The notes beneath the pieces were generated by a model. The model was given only the letters and a program-made list of their open reading frames with translations, had not been told where the DNA came from and did no database searches. A program made the position numbers and the translations under genes. Below, piece after piece: positions 1 through 4,895 of a DNA stretch of 6,280 bases. The first letter of the stretch is position 1. Every line of letters starts with the position of its first letter. Source of the DNA: Ascidiaceihabitans sp. (GTDB lineage: Bacteria > Pseudomonadota > Alphaproteobacteria > Rhodobacterales > Rhodobacteraceae); assembly GCA_023301665.1 (NCBI GenBank), contig JALZUL010000250.1:1-6280 (forward strand), in the 5' to 3' direction.

Positions 1-10
1 ACCTGGTATC

Positions 11-112
11 ACGGGGGACCATAGTAAATAGGACGAAACATTTGCTTGTAAAAATTGTGAATTATATTGGCTTTAGTGTGTACCATGGGTCCTATTTAAT
101 ATTGCCCCCCGT
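11..112. repeat. 24-bp inverted repeat pair around an AT-rich core
   Basis: Arms 11-34 and 89-112 are inverted copies matching at 21 of 24 positions; the shared core includes ACGGGGG at the outer side and TAAATAGGAC at the inner side. The 54 bp between them are AT-rich and carry no gene. Two readings are possible. The arms may be the ends of a miniature element of about 102 bp. Alternatively they may be terminal repeats of two insertion sequences whose tips face each other (TGT-like tips near 40 and 77). I see no convincing target-site duplication next to the arms, and no transposase in the window. The right arm lies 58 bp from the point where the neighbouring beta-helix gene breaks off, so the two are probably linked. 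Confidence 0.6.
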
Positions 113-1300
113 AGTAGTACGAATTTCACGCCCCTCCTTGCTTGTTCGTGGCCGTCGGCATCGTGCTGCCTCTCGCCCAACACCAACACCCTCAACCAAC
201 GATCCAATCTGCACATTGGCGATATTTACCACCCCACTCAGGACGTGATTATTAGACGTGCTATAGGTTGCTTGTGACGTGACAATCTCGGTGTCCCAGT
301 CCCCTGACGATTGCGCCTCGATCTGGCCATTGCGGATCACGCGACGTGTCGCATAGGAATTTCGTGCAGGAACCGCCGCCTGCATATCGATAGGCTCGGT
401 GATGTAAACGCGCCGACCACCCAAATCTAATGAATCATGATCCACATTGCTCAGAAGCGCCTGAAAGGCCTTCTTAAACGCCAGCTCTTCGTCTTTGAAC
501 GCATCGATATAGGCAGGCAAATCATACTGCTCACGCAACAAGAACACCTTGTCCGTTGGCATCGCGACCTTGCCCTCGAAATTGACCTGCCCGTCTAGGG
601 TCACATCATTCGCCAAATAAAACGTTCCCGACGGGACAAGAATAGTACGCCCATCCGCCGCAGCATTGGCCGCATCAAAGGCTGCACTATCATCCGTCAC
701 ACCGTCGCCAATAGCACCGTAGTCACGCACATCAACAACCGACATAATATCGCGGTGAAAGACCGATGTGATATCCTCAATCTCGATGTCGTCAATCCGT
801 ACGACACCACCATTCGGCCCCGTCAAATCCAACCCAAAGTGTCCATAAAGCGCCGCATTGCCCCAGACCAAATCAACGCCATTGCGTTGTCCTGCGCCAA
901 CAATGGCGCTGACCTCAACAACCTCACCGTAGTGCGTAAGGGTCGTGGCACTGGCCGTCGTCGTAACACCGCTCACAGCGCTGCCACCTGCCCCGCCAGC
1001 AAAGCCTGCGATCCGCACATTTGGCAGGCTCCCGCTAATCGCCTTAACCCGCGCTGTGACACGCAGGTAACATCCCGGCAACAATGGCGTCTCACCCATA
1101 TAACGCAACCGCGTTGTCGTCTGTGTTTTCAGAATTTCGAGGCTACCCGCAAAGTCCTGATCCGCAGGAACAAAGGCTGCGTTCGCCTCGTTCTCATAAG
1201 TATCGGACCCCGGCGTTCCGTCTCCACTTGACCAAACATCTAACCCATTGCCAAACGCTGGCGGCATCAACAACACGCCATCAGTAATTGCCTTGTTCAT
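92..1300 (-). pseudogene. Truncated pectate-lyase-superfamily (right-handed beta-helix) protein, 5' half
   Basis: The open frame gives 402 residues from the ATG at 1300, which has GGAAAAGG just upstream; a GTG three codons earlier overlaps that ribosome site and is less likely. Residues 1-180 look like a beta-sandwich carbohydrate-binding-type module rich in G, V and T. At about 191-208 comes DVRDYGAIGDGVTDD, the hallmark start of the Pectate_lyase_3 / GH28-related beta-helix, followed by LVPSGTFYL. The family members I remember from Rhodobacteraceae are roughly 750 residues, with a long beta-helix after this point. Here the family-like sequence stops after GVGVGRE (codon ending at 170), and the last 25 residues are a basic tail running into the inverted repeat. 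The other two minus frames stop soon and show no helix repeats. The catalytic helix is therefore missing and the product is probably non-functional. Such proteins are thought to act on, or bind, extracellular polysaccharide; no signal peptide is visible. Confidence 0.72.
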
Positions 1301-1443
1301 CGCAAACACCTTTTCCCACGAGGGTCTGCGACAACGCTTGAGAACGCCCGCCAGACACCATTCAAATTCAACGGCGAACGACCCTAACGGCCATTCACCA
1401 ACGAAAAAGAATGTATCAATGACAGGTTAATGGGGCCTCATAG

Positions 1444-1456
1444 CACCGTGACGGTG
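1444..1456. promoter_or_regulatory. Small dyad CACCGTgACGGTG in the 1301-1475 gap
   Basis: This is a perfect 6-bp inverted repeat around a single base. It sits 20 bp past the stop of the DUF4864 gene and about 145 bp upstream of the beta-helix gene start. With one central base it resembles a DNA operator more than an RNA hairpin, and no T-run follows on either strand. I see no convincing promoter in the rest of this 175-bp gap. A function is not established. Confidence 0.2.
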
Positions 1457-1475
1457 GGTGTTGCTTTACGCTGTA

Positions 1476-1889
1476 TCAAGCGCTGACATCTGGCATCGGC
1501 AACAGTTGGACACCATTAATTTTCCAACCCATATCAGTCTCTAACATTCGGTAACCAAGGATATGAACCACCCCATCTTGATCCGTGATCATTACCTTTT
1601 GCCACAGGGTACCATCGACGTCTGACAACTCTAGAAACCGAACCTCCGCGGGCCTCCACACCATCGGATAACCGCCCGTTACCATCCGTTGGAAATTCTC
1701 GGGCGTTTGGAACAGCCGCCGCAATGTTGGGCTGGCGAACCCAAATGCGGCGTCAAAATCATCTGCTTCAAACGCCTCGATTTGCTGAGAAATTGTCGAT
1801 TGGATTTGATCACTTTGCGCAACCGCTGCCCCAGCAATCACAACGTTCATCATGACCCAAAGCCCAAGCACCTTAACCATTCGAAACAT
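1476..1889 (-). CDS. Exported DUF4864-domain protein
   Basis: The gene gives a 137-residue protein. The start is the ATG at 1889, chosen because AAAGGA lies 8 nt upstream and because it gives a clean signal peptide: a basic N-terminus (MFRMVK), a hydrophobic core (about residues 7-22) and an AVA-Q cleavage site after residue 24. The frame is open further upstream but that extension is not hydrophobic and has no ribosome site. The mature part starts with a helix (IQSTISQQIEAFEADDFDAAF), then strand-rich sequence with WRPAEVRFLEL, QKVMITDQDG and a terminal GWKINGVQLLP. This pattern matches DUF4864 proteins of alphaproteobacteria, which resemble NTF2-like folds. The function is unknown and a periplasmic location is inferred. 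It lies downstream of lysK on the same strand but after a strong terminator, so it is probably transcribed on its own. Confidence 0.85.
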   Translation of the reverse strand: MFRMVKVLGLWVMMNVVIAGAAVAQSDQIQSTISQQIEAFEADDFDAAFGFASPTLRRLFQTPENFQRMVTGGYPMVWRPAEVRFLELSDVDGTLWQKVMITDQDGVVHILGYRMLETDMGWKINGVQLLPMPDVSA

Positions 1890-1980
1890 ATCAAAATCCT
1901 TTATTGCCGTTGCAAAACGATCCAATCTTTTATGATAACGTAGCCCACCCCACCAAATTTCCAAACACACACCCGTGCTT

Positions 1981-2018
1981 CAAAAGGAAAAGGGCGGCCT
2001 GACCACATCAGACCGCCC
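1981..2018 (-). terminator. Rho-independent terminator of lysK
   Basis: On the minus strand an 11-bp stem (GGGCGGTCTGA pairing with TCAGGCCGCCC, including one T-G pair; arms 2008-2018 and 1992-2002) with a 5-base loop is followed by TTTTCCTTTT. It begins 36 bp after the lysK stop and separates lysK from the DUF4864 gene. Confidence 0.9.
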
Positions 2019-2054
2019 CAAATTTTAACCTCTGGATGGGTTAAACCCGAAAGC

Positions 2055-3629
2055 TCAGAGCAACTCACCAGCCAAAGCACGATCAATCAAAGCGACCGTT
2101 TCGTTCACACCGTAAAGCGCGATAAAGCCACCAAAGCGCGGGCCCTGCGACGCTCCCAAAAGCACCTCGTAAAGCGCTGTGAACCAAGCACGCATCGGAT
2201 CGAAACGCTCGCGACCGCAAGCAAAGACCTCGGATTGCAACGCATCCGCGTCCAAACCACCATCCCATGCCGCCAAACGACCACGTAAATCTTCCAACGC
2301 TTCGCGTTCCAAATCTGTTGGCGCACGGAACACTTTGGTTGGCTTCACGAAATCATTGAAATAGCGCACGGCAAAGCCCGCCGCTTGATCCAGATCAGGA
2401 TGTGTCGCGGCAGAAGCCTCAGGCGCATAACGCTGGATGAAACCCCAAAGCTGATCCTTTTCCTCAGCACCCGAAACAGACGCGAGGTTCAACAACATGG
2501 AATACGGCACAACCATTTTCGACTCAGGAACATCACCACCGTGAATATGCCAAACCGGATTGTTCAATTGCGCTTTCAACTCTTGCCCGTGATAGGCCCG
2601 CAGCTGTTGATGATACTCATCCATCGCCTTGGGGATCACATCAAAATGCATGCGTTTTGCAGTCTTCGGCTTTTGATACATAAAGTAAGACAGCGATTCA
2701 GATGACGCATAAGTCAGCCACTTATCGATGCTCACACCATTGCCGCTGGTCTTTGAAATCTTCTGACCGTTCTCATCCAAAAACAGCTCATAGGTGAAAT
2801 GCTCAGGCGCTTTCTGTCCCAGAATCCGGCAAATGCTGTCATAGATCGGGGTGTTGGTAGAATGGTCCTTACCATACATTTCGAAATCAACGCCCAGCGC
2901 CGCCCAACGTGCGCCAAAATCCGGTTTCCACTGTAGCTTCACATTGCCGCCGGTCACGGGCAGCGTCCATTCACGACCTTCTTCATCATCAAAAGTAATC
3001 GTGCCATCCGCCTTGTTCACCGATTTCATCGGCACATACAAAACACGACCCGTCTCAGGATGGATCGGCAAAAAGATCGAATAGGTCTGACGACGCTCTT
3101 CACGCAGTGATTTCAACATCACCGCCATGACCTCATCGTATTTTTCAACGGCGCGCAAAAGCACCTCGTCAAACTTGCCAGAGCCATAAAACTCTGCAGC
3201 CGAAATAAATTCGTACTCAAAGCCAAAGGTATCCAAGAACCGGCGCAACATTGCGTTGTTGTGATGGCCAAAGCTCTCGTATTCACCAAATGGATCCGGC
3301 ACCGAGGTCAACGGGCGCTGCAAATGCTCTTCCAAGCTCGCAGAGTTCGGCACATTGCTTGGTACTTTGCGCATGCCATCCAAATCGTCCGAGAAACAAA
3401 CCATCTTGGTTGGAATATCGCTGATCTCTTCAAACGCGCGGCGCACCATCGTTGTACGGGCCACTTCGCCAAAGGTGCCAATATGAGGCAAACCAGATGG
3501 GCCATAGCCAGTCTCAAACAGAACATAGCCCTTTTCAGGCGGATTTTTTGCGTAACGTTTCAACAACCGGCGAGCTTCTTCAAAGGGCCATGCCTTGCAG
3601 ACCATTGCGGTCTCTCTTGTCTCAGTCAT
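2055..3629 (-). CDS. lysK: Lysyl-tRNA synthetase, class I
   Basis: This enzyme charges tRNA-Lys with lysine using ATP in the cytoplasm. The 524-residue product has the length usual for bacterial class I LysRS. The Rossmann catalytic domain carries the HIGH-type signature PHIGT at residues 48-52, the family motif SDDLDGMRKVP at about 80-90, and the KMSKS-type loop KISKTSG at 290-296. The C-terminal part (from about 330) is the helical anticodon-binding region. The fold is unrelated to the class II LysS enzyme of most bacteria; class I is widespread in alphaproteobacteria and archaea. The start is the ATG at 3629 (MTETRETAM); the frame is open to 3701, but that stretch looks like leader DNA and contains a candidate promoter. 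The TerB-like gene diverges from it, and a strong terminator follows. No frameshift or missing catalytic motif was seen. Confidence 0.97.
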   Translation of the reverse strand: MTETRETAMVCKAWPFEEARRLLKRYAKNPPEKGYVLFETGYGPSGLPHIGTFGEVARTTMVRRAFEEISDIPTKMVCFSDDLDGMRKVPSNVPNSASLEEHLQRPLTSVPDPFGEYESFGHHNNAMLRRFLDTFGFEYEFISAAEFYGSGKFDEVLLRAVEKYDEVMAVMLKSLREERRQTYSIFLPIHPETGRVLYVPMKSVNKADGTITFDDEEGREWTLPVTGGNVKLQWKPDFGARWAALGVDFEMYGKDHSTNTPIYDSICRILGQKAPEHFTYELFLDENGQKISKTSGNGVSIDKWLTYASSESLSYFMYQKPKTAKRMHFDVIPKAMDEYHQQLRAYHGQELKAQLNNPVWHIHGGDVPESKMVVPYSMLLNLASVSGAEEKDQLWGFIQRYAPEASAATHPDLDQAAGFAVRYFNDFVKPTKVFRAPTDLEREALEDLRGRLAAWDGGLDADALQSEVFACGRERFDPMRAWFTALYEVLLGASQGPRFGGFIALYGVNETVALIDRALAGELL

Positions 3630-3679
3630 TTCGCTATCCAATCGACTCACTGCACGCCCCATGCGCGCTGTTTCGCCGC

Positions 3680-3708
3680 TACCTATTGCCCAAGGGGCCA
3701 AGCGTCAA
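3680..3708 (-). promoter_or_regulatory. Candidate lysK promoter
   Basis: On the minus strand TTGACG (3708-3703) and TAGGTA (3685-3680) are separated by 17 bp, about 50 bp before the lysK start. The -35 box is good and the -10 box is weak, so this is only a candidate. Confidence 0.3.
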
Positions 3709-3720
3709 TAAATTGGTCAC

Positions 3721-3739
3721 ATATGTCGTTGCGACATAT
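3721..3739. promoter_or_regulatory. Perfect dyad in the lysK-terB divergent gap
   Basis: ATATGTCG and CGACATAT form a perfect 8-bp inverted repeat around TTG. It lies 24 bp before the terB-like GTG start and 92 bp from the lysK start. A weak plus-strand promoter (TTGGTC at 3713-3718, CATATC at 3735-3740, 16-bp spacer) would place the dyad between and over its boxes, as expected for a repressor site. The binding protein is unknown. The perfect symmetry is seen directly; the operator role is inferred. Confidence 0.4.
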
Positions 3740-3762
3740 CCAACGTCAAAGGACAAAAGACA

Positions 3763-4182
3763 GTGCCAGATTTTCCCCATGCAATGACACCTCAAGACGC
3801 GCTTGTCGCGATCATGATTGCAATCTCCGCCTCTAACGAAGACATCAGCACCCCTGAGCTGGTCAAGATTCAATCCGCCGTAAACATGCTGCCTGTCTTT
3901 GCCGACTTCGATTTAGACCACCTCAATTCAATGAGCCAAGTGGTGTTCGATCTGTTCGAACAAGAAGACGGGTTAGATGCCTTGTTTGGGCTGGTCCGCG
4001 AAGCCCTTCCAGAACGGCTCCATGAAACGGCATATGCTTTGGCCTGTGATGTGGCCGCAGCGGATGGCCTGCTAGATGAGGCCGAATTGCGCCTGCTTGA
4101 AGAGATCCGTTACGAACTCAACATCGACAGACTCCATGCTGCTGCAATTGAGCGGGGCGCACGGGCGCGCCACACCGTTTAA
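3763..4182 (+). CDS. TerB-like (tellurite-resistance TerB family) protein
   Basis: The gene gives 139 residues, all-helical and acidic in character, with no signal peptide or membrane segment. The start is the GTG at 3763, chosen because AAAGGA at 3748-3753 lies 9 nt upstream; the in-frame ATG at 3784 has no ribosome site. The C-terminal half contains the TerB-type acidic motif DVAAADGLLDEAE at residues 96-108 followed by LRLLEEIRYELNI; residues 22-32 (SASNEDISTPE) look like a weaker copy of the same helix-acid-turn pattern. TerB-family proteins are proposed to bind metal ions through such acidic sites, but stand-alone copies like this one are of unknown role and should not be taken as proof of tellurite resistance. 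No other ter genes are nearby. It diverges from lysK and converges on the minus-strand sRNA, with which it shares a terminator hairpin. Confidence 0.82.
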   Translation: MPDFPHAMTPQDALVAIMIAISASNEDISTPELVKIQSAVNMLPVFADFDLDHLNSMSQVVFDLFEQEDGLDALFGLVREALPERLHETAYALACDVAAADGLLDEAELRLLEEIRYELNIDRLHAAAIERGARARHTV

Positions 4183-4211
4183 CAACCGGCTTTCCCAGAA
4201 AACAAACAATC

Positions 4212-4246
4212 AAAAAAAAGCGGTGGTTTCAAAATGAAACCACCGC
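4212..4246 (-). terminator. Perfect intrinsic terminator, minus strand (sRNA end)
   Basis: The 12-bp perfect stem GCGGTGGTTTCA / TGAAACCACCGC (4220-4231 with 4235-4246) closes a short loop. On the minus strand it is followed directly by eight T, so this is a textbook terminator for leftward transcription. On the plus strand it is preceded by eight A and followed by AAGTAAATTT, so it may also help end the terB-like transcript 37 bp past its stop. No protein gene on the minus strand needs it, which pointed to the small RNA. Confidence 0.93.
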
Positions 4247-4387
4247 AAGTAAATTTAGTAATTTATCTGGTTTCCCAGATAAAATGATGTCTGACGATAC
4301 GCCCTCGGGAGGAGGAAACGCGTCTCGCCCATGTGCCAGCATCTTAAGGGAGGAGATGTAAGCCTGACACGAAAGTCTCATTGATCT
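4212..4387 (-). ncRNA. Candidate anti-Shine-Dalgarno small RNA (CcsR / alpha-r14 / cuckoo-like)
   Basis: Read leftward, the RNA has four hairpins. Hairpin 1 (4370-4333) pairs GTGTCAGGC with GCTGGCAC and shows UCUCCUCCC (4356-4348) in its loop. Hairpin 2 (4329-4293) pairs GGCGAGACGC with GCGTATCGTC (one mismatch) and shows CCUCCUCCC (4315-4307) in its loop. Hairpin 3 (4283-4262) is a 9-bp stem TTTATCTGG with a GAAA loop. Hairpin 4 is the terminator with U8. Two loops complementary to ribosome-binding sites followed by a terminator define the CcsR / alpha-r14 / cuckoo RNAs of alphaproteobacteria, which are reported as stress-induced and act through these loops. The 5' end is inferred from a TATCTA box (4399-4394); no good -35 box was found. 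Target mRNAs are unknown. A small DUF1127 gene, often upstream of such RNAs, was not seen here. Confidence 0.75.
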
Positions 4388-4399
4388 CTGACTAGATAG

Positions 4400-4578
4400 G
4401 ACGCCGCATCGCGGCAACTGCGAAACCACCCCTTTTGCGTAAAAAAACCTCGCCGCCTAAAATTTAACCACCCCCTGCCATCACGGCACAAAAAACTCCC
4501 AATCAAAAAGCGCTTTGCGCTATCACTGCGCCGTGCAGCAGTCGTCCTCACACCTTGATCACAAACCGAATAAGACTG
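4400..4578. other. Intergenic stretch between sRNA and riboswitch promoter, no gene
   Basis: No coding sequence with a ribosome site was found on either strand. Short structures present are GCCGC-atc-GCGGC (4403-4415), just upstream of the sRNA, and on the minus strand AGCGC-AAA-GCGCT followed by five T (4521-4505), which resembles a weak terminator. A short dyad ACTGC / GCAGT also occurs near 4525-4542. None is strong enough to name. Confidence 0.4.
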
Positions 4579-4607
4579 TTGCCCTAACCAGATTAGTTTC
4601 CTATATG
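4579..4607 (+). promoter_or_regulatory. Candidate promoter of the riboswitch-dadA unit
   Basis: TTGCCC (4579-4584) and TATATG (4602-4607) are spaced by 17 bp and would start transcription near 4613-4615, about 14 bases before the first glycine aptamer. Each box matches the sigma-70 consensus at four of six positions. The position relative to the riboswitch supports it. Confidence 0.55.
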
Positions 4608-4612
4608 AAACT
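4595..4612. promoter_or_regulatory. Perfect dyad overlapping the -10 box: candidate operator
   Basis: AGTTTC and GAAACT form a perfect 6-bp inverted repeat around CTATAT, covering the candidate -10 box. A protein bound here would block the promoter, which would add a transcriptional control before the riboswitch. The regulator is not known from this window. Confidence 0.45.
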
Positions 4613-4619
4613 CACATGA

Positions 4620-4833
4620 TGCGACGCGCATGGGAGAGCTCAGCCAAAAGCTGACGCCGAAGGAGCAACGCCCCGGAAACTCTCAGGCCCACGGACCGTG
4701 CAACTCTTCCCGTTTTCGGGACATCGTGTATCTGGAGAGTGGTTTGCCCAAACGCAGCAGGCCCACCGAAGGAGAAAACCGCTTTACACAAGCGGCCAAG
4801 CTCTCAGGTCACGCGACAGATGGGGACACGATG
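4620..4833 (+). promoter_or_regulatory. Tandem glycine riboswitch (gcvT-type)
   Basis: Aptamer 1 (4628-4701) has P1 GCATGG / CCGTGC, GGGAGAG, the conserved CGCCGAAGGAGCAA, CCGGAAACTCTCAGGC and GGACCGTGC. Aptamer 2 (about 4722-4833) has TCTGGAGAG, CACCGAAGGAGAAAAC, a variable hairpin CCGCTT-tacac-AAGCGG, CTCTCAGGT and GACAGATGGGG. These are the strongly conserved blocks of both halves of the tandem glycine riboswitch. P1 of aptamer 2 is ATCTG / CAGAT and can be extended by a further perfect 8-bp helix, CATCGTGT (4722-4729) with ACACGATG (4826-4833). The linker between aptamers contains a small hairpin TCCCG-TTTT-CGGGA (4708-4721). It lies in the leader of the dadA-like gene, whose expression it should adjust to glycine. 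No terminator T-run follows, so control at translation or through another mechanism is more likely than simple intrinsic termination. Confidence 0.95.
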
Positions 4834-4862
4834 CTCGGCAATGACGCCAGCAGTTTGTGTCC
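4824..4862 (+). promoter_or_regulatory. Candidate expression-platform hairpin competing with aptamer 2 P1
   Basis: GGACAC (4824-4829) pairs perfectly with GTGTCC (4857-4862). Inside, GCT / AGC and GGC / GCC (4833-4851) give a second stem with a single bulged C and an AATGAC loop. The left arm reuses the ACACGATG bases needed for the extended P1 of aptamer 2, so the two folds exclude each other. It ends 18 bases before the AAGGGA ribosome site. This is a fold inferred by eye. Confidence 0.45.
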
Positions 4863-4895
4863 GATCATCACCCGCGTTGTAAGGGAAGCATGAAA

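Noticed and set aside
42..248. 68-codon plus-strand open frame over the inverted repeat
   Set aside because: It crosses the AT-rich repeat and the gene break, has no ribosome site and no recognisable domain.
755..1231. Plus-strand open frame antisense to the beta-helix gene
   Set aside because: The minus-strand frame has clear family motifs; this one has none and no ribosome site.
3630..3701. 24-residue N-terminal extension of lysK
   Set aside because: It overlaps the candidate promoter, is not family-like, and the ATG at 3629 gives the normal length.
3261..3836. Long plus-strand open frame antisense to lysK
   Set aside because: It is a shadow of lysK codons and crosses the divergent promoter region into terB; composition is not protein-like.
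4181..4260. Intrinsic terminator for the terB-like gene on the plus strand only
   Set aside because: The T-run is on the minus strand; the hairpin may serve both directions, but its main reading is leftward.
4229..4429. 66-codon minus-strand open frame over the sRNA and terminator
   Set aside because: It starts without a ribosome site, runs through the terminator hairpin, and its composition is explained by the structured RNA; no protein family resemblance.
4630..4893. 87-codon plus-strand open frame inside the glycine riboswitch
   Set aside because: The sequence is fully accounted for by conserved aptamer blocks; the frame has no ribosome site.
4857..4895. Upstream GTG start (4857) for the dadA-like gene
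   Set aside because: It would add residues that precede the normal MTHIAVIG start, lies in a predicted hairpin and has no ribosome site, whereas AAGGGA fits the ATG at 4896.
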